Positions 27,951-36,234 are shown, numbered from the stretch's first letter. The stretch is 64,000 nucleotides of DNA from Aquabacterium humicola (GCF_030167915.1 NZ_JARGNB010000010.1:124001-188000); one strand, 5' to 3'. The notes: a model not told the origin generated them from the sequence alone. Program-made: numbers and translations.

Positions 27951-28937
27951 TCAGGACGGGTTGATCGCGGTGCGGTCGCGGCCCAGGTTCTTCGCGTGGT
28001 ACAGCGCCTGGTCGGCGCGCTCGATGGCCTCGGCGACGGCCTCGCCCGGCCGGGCCTCGACCAGGCCGGCCGAGAACGTGAAGCGCACGCCTTCGTGCGG
28101 CGGCAGGGTGCGCCGCACGCGCTCGACCGCCTGGCGGGCCTCGTCGACGGTCGTCGCCGGCATCAGCAGCAGGAACTCCTCGCCGCCGAGCCGGCCCAGC
28201 GCATGCTCCGCGCGCAGTTGCTCGGTGCAGTGCTGGCTGAAGCGGCGCAGCACCGCATCGCCGGTGCTGTGCCCGTAGGTGTCGTTGATGCGCTTGAAGT
28301 GGTCGAGATCGAGGATGCCCAGCGTGACCGGCTGCGACTGCCGGCGGTGATCGGTCAGCGCGCTCTCGGCGAGCTGCAGGATGTGGCGGCGGTTCGGAAC
28401 GCCGGTCAGCTCGTCGGTCAAGGCCGTCTGCACGGCCTTGCCGTGGGCCTGGCGCAGCTCGGCGGCCATCTTCTCGTTGATGCGCAGCAGCCGCTCCAGC
28501 TCGGCGTTGCGCTCGCGCAGCTCGCGGCGATGGCGGTGCAGTTCCACGAAGACGCCCACCTTGCTCTCGAGCACCCGCGGCTCCACCGGCTTGACCAGGA
28601 AATCGACGGCCCCGGCTTCGTAGCCGCTGAAGGCACGGCCGGCATCGAACACGCTGCCGGTCATGAAGATGATGGGCACCGTGCGCAGCGGCGGGTCGGC
28701 GCGCATCGCCTCGGCCAGCGCGAAGCCGCTGACACCGGGCATCTGCACGTCCACCAGCGCCAGCGCGACGTCGTTGCACTTCAGCAGCGCCAGCGCGGTC
28801 GACGCCGAGGTGGCGGTCAGCACCTGCAGGCCGGGTCGCTCCAGCAGCACCTTCGTCGAGAAGAGGGCATCCTCGAGGTCGTCGACCACCAGGATGCTGA
28901 TGGCCGACGCCGAGGCGTCGGAAGAAGGCGGCAGCAT
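27951..28937 (-). CDS. Response regulator diguanylate cyclase, REC-GGDEF (328 aa)
   Basis: PleD/WspR-like layout. Residues 10-130 form a receiver domain (ILVVDDLEDA; phospho-acceptor Asp in ALALVDVQMPG; MTG and KPVEP later). A coiled-coil linker follows (HRHRRELRERNAELERLLRINEKMA), then a GGDEF domain with GGEEF at the active site and DLDHFKRINDTYGHSTGD upstream. The inhibitory RxxD site is replaced by RAEH, so product feedback is probably lost. It is expected to make cyclic di-GMP when phosphorylated. No histidine kinase gene is adjacent, so the partner kinase is elsewhere. Divergent from the SDR gene. Confidence 0.9.
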   Translation of the reverse strand: MLPPSSDASASAISILVVDDLEDALFSTKVLLERPGLQVLTATSASTALALLKCNDVALALVDVQMPGVSGFALAEAMRADPPLRTVPIIFMTGSVFDAGRAFSGYEAGAVDFLVKPVEPRVLESKVGVFVELHRHRRELRERNAELERLLRINEKMAAELRQAHGKAVQTALTDELTGVPNRRHILQLAESALTDHRRQSQPVTLGILDLDHFKRINDTYGHSTGDAVLRRFSQHCTEQLRAEHALGRLGGEEFLLLMPATTVDEARQAVERVRRTLPPHEGVRFTFSAGLVEARPGEAVAEAIERADQALYHAKNLGRDRTAINPS

Positions 28938-29053
28938 GGTCGCGGCTTGGGCAAGCGATGTGCCCGTCGCCCGCGAGCCGCATCCCGGCCGGGCATCGGC
29001 GCGCCGCGCCGCGCGCTGGCACGATCGCAGGCTTCACCACCCGGAGAACCCTC

Positions 29054-29845
29054 ATGAGCCGCCCCGTCGCCCTGATCACCGGCGCCGCCACCGGCGTCGG
29101 CGCCGCCGTCGCGCTGCAGCTCGCGCAGCGTGGCCACGACGTCGTCGTCAACTACTCGAAGAGCGTGCAGCAGGCCGAAGCCTGCGCGGCGGCCTGCCGC
29201 GCCGCCGGCGCCGACGTGCTGCTGCAGCGCGGCGACGTGGCCGACGATGCCGACTGCCGGGCACTGGCGCAGGCGGCGCTCGACCGCTGGGGCCGCATCG
29301 ACGGCCTGGTCAACAACGCCGGCATCACCAGCTTCGCCGGACCGACGAACTGGGACGCGATCGATGCCGAGACCTTCCAGCGCATCGTCGGCGTCAACGC
29401 GATGGGCAGCTTCCAGATGATCCGGGCCTGCGCGCCGGCGCTGAAGGCCGCGCGCGGCGCGATCGTCAACGTCTCGTCGATCGCCGGCGCGCTGGGCATC
29501 GGCTCGTCGGTGCCCTACATCGCGTCCAAGGGCGCGGTCAATGCGATGACCTTGCACTTCGCCCGCGCGCTGGCACCCGAAGTACGCGTCAACGCAGTCT
29601 GCCCCGGCTTCGTCACGACGCGCTGGTTCGTCGAGGGGCTCGGCCAGCAGGGCTTCGATGCGATCAAGGCCCGCTACGAGCAGAGCGCACCGCTGGCCCG
29701 CGCCAGCAGCGCCGAGGACGTGGCCGACGCGGTGGTGTGGCTGCTGACCGGCGCACGCTCGACCACCGGCGAGCTGCTGCTGCTCGACGGCGGCATGCAC
29801 CTGGGTGCGGCGCAGTCGGCGCGCACCGCCGACGCCGGCCGCTGA
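29054..29845 (+). CDS. Short-chain dehydrogenase/reductase (263 aa)
   Basis: Classical SDR, probably NAD(P)-dependent and cytosolic. Cofactor motif TGAATGVG near residue 10, NNAG near 90, and the Ser-Tyr-Lys triad in VNVSSIAGAL...PYIASKGAV. The C-terminus has the usual PG and LLLDGG segments, as in FabG-like 3-oxoacyl reductases. Length is standard. GGAGA lies 7 nt before the ATG at 29054. The substrate cannot be assigned; the gene stands alone, divergent from the response regulator and convergent with the DsrE-like gene (20 bp apart). Confidence 0.85.
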   Translation: MSRPVALITGAATGVGAAVALQLAQRGHDVVVNYSKSVQQAEACAAACRAAGADVLLQRGDVADDADCRALAQAALDRWGRIDGLVNNAGITSFAGPTNWDAIDAETFQRIVGVNAMGSFQMIRACAPALKAARGAIVNVSSIAGALGIGSSVPYIASKGAVNAMTLHFARALAPEVRVNAVCPGFVTTRWFVEGLGQQGFDAIKARYEQSAPLARASSAEDVADAVVWLLTGARSTTGELLLLDGGMHLGAAQSARTADAGR

Positions 29846-29865
29846 GGCTTGCGCGGCGCCGGGCG

Positions 29866-30279
29866 CTAGGGCTTGATGTACGCGGCGCCCTGCTTCTGCA
29901 GCTTGGCCAGGCGCACGACGCCCGAGGGCGTGAACTCGGCTTCCTGGATGAACTGCTCGCGCTTGAGATTGCGGTTCTTCAGCGTGATCTCGCAGACCTC
30001 GAACTTCACGCCGCGTGCCGCCAGGGCCGAGATCGGCGCGGCGAAGGCGCCGCCGTTGGCATCCTTCGCGCTTTCGAACAGCAGGTCGACGCCCATCGCG
30101 TGCGTGACGACGGTGATCTTCGCCGTCGGGTCGGTGTCGAGGTGGTTGCGGATGTTGCGCAGGCCCTTCAGGCCCTGCGCGGCCGCGTCGTCGATGTGGT
30201 AGACCACGAGGTCCTGCGCCAGCGCGCCGACGGCGCCGGCCACGAGCGACAGGCCGACCAGCCAGGAACGGATTCGCAT
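29866..30279 (-). CDS. Periplasmic DsrE/DsrF-like protein (137 aa)
   Basis: A Sec signal peptide (MRIRSW, hydrophobic LVGLSLVAGAVGALA, cut before QDL) precedes a DsrE-like fold: LVVYHIDDAA...GLKGLRNIRNHLD, then KITVVTHAMGVDLLF and ARGVKFEVCEITLK. The single Cys in EVCEITL is where DsrE proteins carry the sulfur-handling Cys. Members of this periplasmic subgroup are common in proteobacteria and mostly of unknown function. The ATG at 30279 has a GGAGA ribosome site. It lies 64 bp downstream of the FHA-TIR gene on the same strand. Confidence 0.75.
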   Translation of the reverse strand: MRIRSWLVGLSLVAGAVGALAQDLVVYHIDDAAAQGLKGLRNIRNHLDTDPTAKITVVTHAMGVDLLFESAKDANGGAFAAPISALAARGVKFEVCEITLKNRNLKREQFIQEAEFTPSGVVRLAKLQKQGAAYIKP

Positions 30280-30343
30280 CGGGTTCTCCTCGGGATGATG
30301 GCCGGATGGCGGCCGGGCGGGGCAGTGGGCATGCGCGCGTCGT

Positions 30344-31921
30344 TCACCGGACGTCGCGCCGGCCGTCGGACCGGGAGGCCTCCCACAGCGCGTACATCGG
30401 GTCGTTGAAATGCAGGGCCTCGAGTCCACGCGGCGGCGAGGCCGGCGGCGGCGGACCCAGCAGGTGGGTGACGATCTTCGGCCGCCGGTCCGCGGACGTG
30501 CGCTGCCGCGACAGCGCGCACTGCGTCTCCTTCAGCACCCAGGCCGATTCGGCCGCCGCGGCCGACCAGAACAGCATGAAGGCGTCGCAGGCCTCGAGCT
30601 CGCGGTACAGCCGCGGCTCCCAGTCCTCGCCGCCTTCGAGCGACAGGCGGTCCATGAAGGCCTCGATGCCGAAGCGGCGCAGCACGCGGGTGGCTTCGAT
30701 CACCGCAGCGCGGTCGTCGCTGGAATAGGACATGAAGACGCGGCGGTGCGGCATCAAGCCGACCTGCGCGACGCCGTTCGCCGGCGCCGCCGCCGGCACG
30801 GCCTGCGCCCCCTGAACGTACGGCAGCGTGATCGGCAGGTGGCCGATGCAGACGCCCTCGACGAAGACGTTGACGTCGACCAGCAGCGCCGGCCCCTCGG
30901 GCTGCTTCGGCGGCAGGACCTGGAAGTTGACGCTGAGCGTCTGGCCCTGCCAGATCAGCGCCAGCGAGGTCGGCGCGATGCGCTGGGCGTCCGGGCATTC
31001 CAGCGTCAGCTCGATGCGCGTGCCGGCGGCCAGCGGCGTGAACAGCGGCCGCACGTCGGCGGCTTCGCGATCGGGATGCGCGGCCGCCCGTTCGTCCAGC
31101 AAGGCCAGCAGCGTGCCGGCGGGGCCGAGGAAGACCTCGATGCGCAAGGGCTGCGCGGGCCGGACGGCGGTGGGCACCAGCGCGGAGATCTCCGCGCGTT
31201 CGGGGGCCGGGCCTGACGCCGTCGGGCCCGGGTCGGTCGGGCCCGGCGCGGTCGGCTGCGGCGCGGCTGGCGGGGCCGCGGCCGAAGGCAGGCCGAACGG
31301 GTCCCAGTCGTCCGGCAGGCGCGTCAGGCCGGCGGGGGGCAGGTCTGCCGGAACGGGCTGCGCGGCGGGCGCCGGAGCGAAGAGGTCGTCCATCGAAGGC
31401 GGGTCCAGCGGGTCTGGCGCTCGCACGACCGGCGGCCGTGCCAGCAGGTCCGCAAACGGATCGTCGGCGTCCAGGGTGCCGAGGCGCGTGTCCGGAGAAG
31501 GCCAGGGGGGCGACTCGACCGGCGGCAACCAGTCGGCCAGCGTGGGGTCCGGCGACCTGGACGACGGTGCGACGATGCCCGTCGCCTCGCCGTCCGCGGT
31601 GTCGATCAGCACCACGCGCAGCACGTACAGCCCGATGCGGATCAGGTCGTCGTGCGCGAGCACCGCGCTGTCGCCCTGGGTCAGCATCGCGTTGCCGACG
31701 GCCATCTGCACCGCGGCGCTGACGTTGCGGATGACGAACTGGCCGGACGGCGTGCCGATCACCTCGGCCTGGATGCGCGAGATGTTGCGCTCCGGGTCCG
31801 GCAGCACCAGCGTATTGCCCGGGTGGCGGCCGATCGTGCCGACGCCGGCGCCGAAGTGCATGCTGGCCGGCGCCTGCGCCGGCTGCCCGTTGAAGGAGAT
31901 GACGATCAAGGTGAGCGTCAA
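30344..31921 (-). CDS. FHA domain - Pro-rich linker - TIR domain protein (525 aa)
   Basis: Residues 1-105 form an FHA phosphothreonine-binding domain (GTIGRHPGNTLVLPDP, then NISRIQAEV, where the usual His after SR-x is Gln). A Pro/Ala-rich linker spans about 110-235. A beta-rich middle domain of unknown type covers about 240-375. The C-terminus (387-525) is a TIR domain: RVFMSYSSDDRAAVIEA, FGIEAFMDRLSLEGGEDW, and SAWVLKE with Glu465 at the place of the NADase glutamate. TIR enzymes hydrolyse NAD or make signal nucleotides, often in immunity. The TTG start at 31921 has GAGGA upstream. It is 45 bp after the GntR gene and could be its co-transcribed neighbour. Function not established. Confidence 0.85.
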   Translation of the reverse strand: MTLTLIVISFNGQPAQAPASMHFGAGVGTIGRHPGNTLVLPDPERNISRIQAEVIGTPSGQFVIRNVSAAVQMAVGNAMLTQGDSAVLAHDDLIRIGLYVLRVVLIDTADGEATGIVAPSSRSPDPTLADWLPPVESPPWPSPDTRLGTLDADDPFADLLARPPVVRAPDPLDPPSMDDLFAPAPAAQPVPADLPPAGLTRLPDDWDPFGLPSAAAPPAAPQPTAPGPTDPGPTASGPAPERAEISALVPTAVRPAQPLRIEVFLGPAGTLLALLDERAAAHPDREAADVRPLFTPLAAGTRIELTLECPDAQRIAPTSLALIWQGQTLSVNFQVLPPKQPEGPALLVDVNVFVEGVCIGHLPITLPYVQGAQAVPAAAPANGVAQVGLMPHRRVFMSYSSDDRAAVIEATRVLRRFGIEAFMDRLSLEGGEDWEPRLYRELEACDAFMLFWSAAAAESAWVLKETQCALSRQRTSADRRPKIVTHLLGPPPPASPPRGLEALHFNDPMYALWEASRSDGRRDVR

Positions 31922-31966
31922 GGTCGGTCCTCGCGCGATGCCCCGCGCCGAGCCGCGGTGAGCGCC

Positions 31967-32695
31967 TTACCTTAGCCCATCCGCGCCCAGTGCGCTCGCC
32001 CGGGCCAGGTGGTCCGGCGTCGCGCGGATGTGCGCCTCGAGCGCCAGCGCGGCCCGGGCCTCCTGGCCGGACATCGCCATCTCGAAGATCTGCCGATGCT
32101 CCTCGTGCACGTCGCGGCCGCTGGTCGACAGCCCGATCGCCTGGCGCCGGTAGCGTTCGCTGTGGCGGCCCAGCATCTGCAGCACCTTCACCGTCCACGG
32201 GGACTGGCAGGCGCCGATCAGCGCCTCGTGGAAGCGCGCGTTGCGCTGCTCCCAGGCCACGCGCTGCTCGGGCCGCACCGGCTGCTCGAAGGCCGACAGC
32301 TCGTCGTAGGCCTGCTGCAGCGCCGCGCGCCAGGCCGCGTCGCCATGGCGGATCGATTGGCGCAGCGCCTCGATCTCGATGTGCAGGCGCAGCTGCGTCA
32401 GGTCTTCCAGGTCGGCCAGCGTCATCGGCGCGACGCGGAAGCCGCGCTGGCCTTCGGCGACCACCAGCGCGTCGCTGACCAGCCGGGTGATCGCCTCGCG
32501 CAGCGTGCCGGCGCCGACGCCGTAGCGCGACTTCAGGTGCTCGACGCGCAGCTTCTCGCCGGGCGCGAGCCGGCCTTCGACGATGTCGTCGCGCAGCCGC
32601 TCGTAGCTGCGCTCGATCAGCGTGCGCGAACCGTTTTCAGCGGTGTCGCCGTCGTCGTCGCGGCCGGGCAGGGGCAGGAAGGCGCGCTTGGCCAT
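31967..32695 (-). CDS. GntR-family (FCD) regulator, probable AphS/PhcS-like repressor of phenol genes (242 aa)
   Basis: The N-terminal winged helix is typical GntR ([49 protein letters not shown]). The C-terminal all-helical FCD domain has the His positions used for metal/ligand binding ([29 protein letters not shown]). It starts 4 bp after the dmpR-like gene and so is almost certainly co-transcribed with it. In Comamonas testosteroni, GntR-type AphS/PhcS represses the phenol operon that the DmpR-type AphR activates; the same pairing here is inference from context. Confidence 0.85.
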   Translation of the reverse strand: MAKRAFLPLPGRDDDGDTAENGSRTLIERSYERLRDDIVEGRLAPGEKLRVEHLKSRYGVGAGTLREAITRLVSDALVVAEGQRGFRVAPMTLADLEDLTQLRLHIEIEALRQSIRHGDAAWRAALQQAYDELSAFEQPVRPEQRVAWEQRNARFHEALIGACQSPWTVKVLQMLGRHSERYRRQAIGLSTSGRDVHEEHRQIFEMAMSGQEARAALALEAHIRATPDHLARASALGADGLR

Positions 32696-32699
32696 CCAT

Positions 32700-34385
32700 T
32701 CACTCCCGCGCGCGTTCGCGCACGCGCTGCAGCCGGTAGCTCAGCTGCGGCCGCGTCAGGCCCAGCGCGCGCGCCGCCGCGGCCAGGTTGCCGCCGGCGC
32801 GCTCGACCGCCTCCTGGATCAGCGCGTCTTCCAGCGCATCCAGGCTCAGGCCGCGCGCGAGCAGCTCGTCGTAGAGGGCCGGCGCGCCGTCGGGCGCGCC
32901 GCGCTGCAGCTGGCCGGCGGCGTTCAGCGTCACCGGCGGCTGGCCGGGCAGCGTGGGGAAGAGCTCGTGCACGTCGACCGGCTCGTCGGGACTCGCGAGG
33001 ATCACGCCGCGCTCGATCAGGTTCTCGAGCTCGCGCACGTTGCCCGGCCACGGATACGCGCGCATCGCGTCGAGCGCGCGGTCGGTGAAGCCCGGCACGC
33101 GCTTGCCGTGCAGCGCGCAGAAGCGCGCCAGCATGTGCACCGCCAGCGGTTCGATGTCGTCGGCGCGCTCGCGCAGCGGCGGGATGCGGATCGGGTAGAC
33201 GTTGAGCCGGTACATCAGGTCGCTGCGGAAGCGGCCGCTCGCCACCGCCGCCTGCAGGTCGACGTTGGTCGCGGCGATCACGCGCACGTCGACCTTGCGC
33301 GTCTGCGTGCCGCCCAGGCGCTCGATCTCGCCCTGCTGCAGCACGCGCAGCAGCTTGGCCTGCGCCGGCAGCGGCAGCTCGCCCAGCTCGTCGAGCAGCA
33401 GCGTGCCGCCGTCCGCCCGCTCGAAGCGGCCGATGCGCGCCGCACCCGCGCCGGTGTAGGCGCCTTTCTCGGCACCGAACAGCTCGCTCTCGATCAGGTC
33501 GGCGGGCAGGGCGGCGCAGTTGACCGCGACGAAGGGCTTGCCGGCGCGCGGGCTCATCGTGTGCAGCGCGCGCGCGAAGCGCTCCTTGCCGACGCCGGTC
33601 TCGCCGGTCAGCAGCACGGTCACCTGCGTGGCCGCGGCCTTGCGCAGCAGTCGCGCCGCCGCGTCGAAGGCCTTGGAGCGCCCGACCAGCGGGCCCAGCT
33701 CGTCGGCCGGCTGCAGCGTCGAGCGCAGCGTGTCGACCTGCGACTGCAGGTCTTCCAGGCGCACGATCATCGAGTCGGTGGTGTAGTCGCGCGCCAGCGC
33801 GTCGGCATCCGGCCAGTCGGCCAGCACGCGGCCCTCGATGCGGCAGTGCGGCTGGCCGCATGCGGTGCAGGCCAGCTCCTTGAACAGCGTGGGCCGGCCC
33901 ATGAAGGCGCTGGTATAGCCGGAGGCGTAACCGAGCAGCATCCAGCACACCGGCTCGTCCTGCGGGCCGAAGTCGCGCACGTGCGTCTCGACTTCCCAGG
34001 AATGGTCCCAGCGGAAGGTGCCGTGGAAGCGCCCGGCCGGCACGTCGATCTCGCAGGACTCGGGCGTGACCTGCACCGCGCCCTCCAGCATGTGCAGCTG
34101 CGGGCCGACCGCGAACATGTCCAGCACCGAGGCCTCGGGCCGCGCCTGGCGCGCCAGCACCGCATCGCGCTCGCCCGACGCGTAGCCGGCCCGCATCAGC
34201 AGCCGGCGCGTCTGCTCGCGGCCGATGGTGCTCATCAGCTCGCGGCGCAGCGCGCCGAGCGCGGCGGCATGGACCAGCAGCATGCGCTGGCCGGCGAGCC
34301 AGATGCGCCCGTCGCCGGCCGAGAAATGGACCATGCGGCGCAGGTCGGCGTCGGGTGGGAGCGGCGGCGGAGGGGTGGCGGCCAT
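32700..34385 (-). CDS. dmpR: DmpR/MopR-type phenol-responsive sigma-54 activator (561 aa)
   Basis: Senses phenols and drives sigma-54 transcription of the divergent operon. The N-terminal sensory domain shows the family's zinc site as C147, E170, C173 and C181, and the phenol-contact His and Trp as H98 and W126; as I recall the MopR numbering (C155, E178, C181, C189, H106, W134), every position is shifted by exactly 8. The AAA+ domain has Walker A GETGVGKE (261-268), the sigma-54-contact loop GAYTGA (308-313) in place of GAFTGA, and DELGELPL as Walker B. A Fis-type HTH ends the protein ([22 protein letters not shown]). No clear ribosome site precedes the ATG. Confidence 0.95.
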   Translation of the reverse strand: MAATPPPPLPPDADLRRMVHFSAGDGRIWLAGQRMLLVHAAALGALRRELMSTIGREQTRRLLMRAGYASGERDAVLARQARPEASVLDMFAVGPQLHMLEGAVQVTPESCEIDVPAGRFHGTFRWDHSWEVETHVRDFGPQDEPVCWMLLGYASGYTSAFMGRPTLFKELACTACGQPHCRIEGRVLADWPDADALARDYTTDSMIVRLEDLQSQVDTLRSTLQPADELGPLVGRSKAFDAAARLLRKAAATQVTVLLTGETGVGKERFARALHTMSPRAGKPFVAVNCAALPADLIESELFGAEKGAYTGAGAARIGRFERADGGTLLLDELGELPLPAQAKLLRVLQQGEIERLGGTQTRKVDVRVIAATNVDLQAAVASGRFRSDLMYRLNVYPIRIPPLRERADDIEPLAVHMLARFCALHGKRVPGFTDRALDAMRAYPWPGNVRELENLIERGVILASPDEPVDVHELFPTLPGQPPVTLNAAGQLQRGAPDGAPALYDELLARGLSLDALEDALIQEAVERAGGNLAAAARALGLTRPQLSYRLQRVRERARE

Positions 34386-34401
34386 TTGATTCGATTATCG
34401 A
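34386..34401. promoter_or_regulatory. DmpR-type upstream activator site 1
   Basis: TTGATTCGATTATCGA resembles the TTGAT-N6-ATCAA inverted repeat bound by DmpR/MopR-type activators. It abuts the first codon of dmpR, so bound activator could also repress its own gene. About 47 bp (centre to centre) from site 2, and about 230 bp from the expected start of the operon. Confidence 0.55.
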
Positions 34402-34432
34402 TAAATGGTTGGCGCTCGTCGAGCGCAGGCAG

Positions 34433-34448
34433 TTGATCAAATCATCAA
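34433..34448. promoter_or_regulatory. DmpR-type upstream activator site 2
   Basis: TTGATCAAATCATCAA is an inverted repeat (TTGAT...ATCAA, 6-bp spacer) close to known DmpR/XylR-family enhancer sites. It lies about 185 bp upstream of the predicted operon start, within the usual range for such enhancers. Confidence 0.7.
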
Positions 34449-34601
34449 TTCGCGCCGCTGCACAGTGATGAAAACCTCACCTTCAGCTGCATGGCGTTGA
34501 TGGGACTGGGGGCCGACGCCCCGCGGCGACGGCCGTCGCGAGCCCCAAACCTCAGGGCTTACCCTAGTTTTATCGAGATTTTCGGAGTCGTCGGCCGAAG
34601 C

Positions 34602-34616
34602 TGGCACGGACGCTGC
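34602..34616 (+). promoter_or_regulatory. Sigma-54 (-24/-12) promoter of the phenol operon
   Basis: TGGCACGGACGCTGC matches the TGGCACG-N4-TTGC consensus at all positions but one (C for T in the -12 box), with correct GG-to-GC spacing. Transcription should start near 34627-34628, only a few bases before the dmpK ATG. Confidence 0.85.
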
Positions 34617-34629
34617 GTTGTGGATCGCC

Positions 34630-34851
34630 ATGCAAGCCGACCACAACCCCGATCCGTCGCCAGCCCCCGTCACGCTGCCCGGCGTGGACACCACGCAGCG
34701 CTTCGTGCGCGTCACCGGGCGCTTCGGCAACGGCCTCGTGGCCTTCGAGTTCTCGATCGGCTGGCCCGAGCTCGCGGTGGAACTTCTGCTGCCCGAGCCG
34801 GCCTTCGCCGCGTTCTGCGCCGCCAACCGGGTGCAGCGGCTCGACGCCTGA
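34630..34851 (+). CDS. dmpK: Phenol hydroxylase assembly protein DmpK (73 aa)
   Basis: Small protein needed to assemble the iron-containing phenol hydroxylase. The conserved core is clear: QRFVRVTGRFGNGLVAFEFS, then IGWPELAVELLLPEPAFAAFC and NRV. It ends soon after NRV, whereas Pseudomonas DmpK (about 92 aa) continues some 25-30 residues; no frameshift is visible and only 36 bp separate it from dmpL. The ATG at 34630 lacks a ribosome site and sits 2-3 nt after the predicted sigma-54 start point, so the mRNA may be leaderless. A TTG at 34618 and a GTG at 34684 are alternatives. Confidence 0.85.
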   Translation: MQADHNPDPSPAPVTLPGVDTTQRFVRVTGRFGNGLVAFEFSIGWPELAVELLLPEPAFAAFCAANRVQRLDA

Positions 34852-34887
34852 ATTCCCCGCACGACAACCCGCCCAGGAGACACGCCC

Positions 34888-35892
34888 ATGAACATCGACC
34901 TGCAGGCCCGCGAGATCCAGCCGCTGCGCCAGACCTACGCGCACGTGGCGCGCATCGTCGGCGACGACAAGCCGGCCTCGCGTTACCAGGAAGCGACCTT
35001 CGGCGCGCAGCCGACGGCCAACTTCCACTACCGACCGACCTGGGACCCGGCGCACGAGATCTTCGACGCCTCGCGCAGCCGCATCGTGCTGGCCGACTGG
35101 GCGGTGCTGAAGGATCCGCGCCAGTACTACTACGCCAGCTGGACCATGGCCCGCGCCCGCCAGCAGGAGGCGATGGAAGCGAACTTCCAGTTCGTCGAGT
35201 CGCGCGGCATGGCCGACAAGATCCCCGATCCGCTGCGCCACAAGGCCCTGCAGGTGCTGATGCCGCTGCGCCACGTCGCCTGGGGCGCGAACATGAACAA
35301 CGCGTCGATCTGCGCCTACGGCTACGGCACGCCGTTCACCGCGCCGGCGATGTTCCACGCGATGGACAACCTGGGCGTCGCGCAGTACCTGACGCGCCTG
35401 GGGCTGGCGCTGGGCGAACCGGCGGTGCTCGACGAGGGCAAGGCCGACTGGCTCGGCGATGCGCACTGGCAGGTGCTGCGCCGCTGCGTCGAGGACCTGC
35501 TGGTGGTGCAGGACCCGTTCGAGCTGTTCGTCGCGCAGAACCTCGTGCTCGACGGCCTGCTGTACCCGCTGCTCTACGGCAGCTTCGTCGACGACCGCAT
35601 CGCGGCCGAGGGCGGCACCGCGGTGGCCCTGCTGACGGCCTTCATGCCCGAGTGGCACGACGAGAGCGCGCGCTGGATCGACGCGGTGGTCAAGACCGCC
35701 GCGGCCGAGAGCGCCGCCAACCAGGCGCTGATCGCCGGCTGGGTGCGCGACTGGACCGAACGCGCACGCGCTGCGCTGGCACCGGTGGCCCGCCTGGCGC
35801 TGGGGGATGCCGGCGAGGTCGCGCTCGACGATGCCACCGCGCTGCTGGCCGACCGCTGCCGCAAGGCCGGTGTGCCCGCCGCGAGCGCCTGA
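34888..35892 (+). CDS. dmpL: Phenol hydroxylase small (beta) subunit DmpL/P1 (334 aa)
   Basis: Structural, non-catalytic beta subunit of the (alpha-beta-gamma)2 phenol hydroxylase. It shows the family's N-terminal RYQEATFGAQPTANFHYRPTW and the YYYASWTMARARQQEAME block. Length matches the family (about 330). AGGAGA lies 8 nt before the ATG. Second gene of the operon, 36 bp after dmpK and 44 bp before dmpM. Cytosolic. Confidence 0.95.
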   Translation: MNIDLQAREIQPLRQTYAHVARIVGDDKPASRYQEATFGAQPTANFHYRPTWDPAHEIFDASRSRIVLADWAVLKDPRQYYYASWTMARARQQEAMEANFQFVESRGMADKIPDPLRHKALQVLMPLRHVAWGANMNNASICAYGYGTPFTAPAMFHAMDNLGVAQYLTRLGLALGEPAVLDEGKADWLGDAHWQVLRRCVEDLLVVQDPFELFVAQNLVLDGLLYPLLYGSFVDDRIAAEGGTAVALLTAFMPEWHDESARWIDAVVKTAAAESAANQALIAGWVRDWTERARAALAPVARLALGDAGEVALDDATALLADRCRKAGVPAASA

Positions 35893-35936
35893 CCGGTCGA
35901 CCGATCGCCCAACGTGCAAAGACACAGGAGCCAACC

Positions 35937-36206
35937 ATGTCCAACGTGTTCATCGCCTTCCAGCACAACGAGGAGTCGCGCCCGGTGGTCGACGCCATCG
36001 TCGCCGACAACCCCGCGGCCGTGGTCACGCTGTCGCCCGGCCTCGTGAAGATCGACGTGCCGAACCGCCTGCAGATCCGCCGCGAAACGATCGAAGCGCA
36101 GACCGGCCGCCCGTACGACCTGCAGCAGCTGCACGTCAACCTCGTGACCCTCAGCGGCCACATCGACGAAGACGACGACCAGCTCACGCTGAGCTGGACG
36201 CACTGA
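35937..36206 (+). CDS. dmpM: Phenol hydroxylase effector/regulatory protein DmpM/P2 (89 aa)
   Basis: Cofactor-free effector that docks on the diiron subunit and is needed for turnover, like MmoB of methane monooxygenase. It starts MSNVFIAFQHNEESRPVV and has the usual PGLVKIDVPNRLQI and acidic C-terminal (DEDDDQLTLSW) parts. Length equals the family norm of about 90. An AGGAG ribosome site precedes the ATG. Lies between the beta and alpha subunit genes, as in all dmp-type operons. Confidence 0.95.
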   Translation: MSNVFIAFQHNEESRPVVDAIVADNPAAVVTLSPGLVKIDVPNRLQIRRETIEAQTGRPYDLQQLHVNLVTLSGHIDEDDDQLTLSWTH

Positions 36207-36234
36207 GCCCCATCCCCCACCAGGAGACGAACGC

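Noticed and set aside
33224-33233. GCGGAAGCGG matching part of the tRNA-Ser 3' end, possible attachment repeat
   Set aside because: Only 10 bp, inside conserved dmpR coding sequence; too short and too constrained to be an att site.
34492-34506. TGGCGTTGATGGGAC as a second sigma-54 promoter
   Set aside because: The -12 element does not match TTGC; the TGGCACG box at 34602 is far better.
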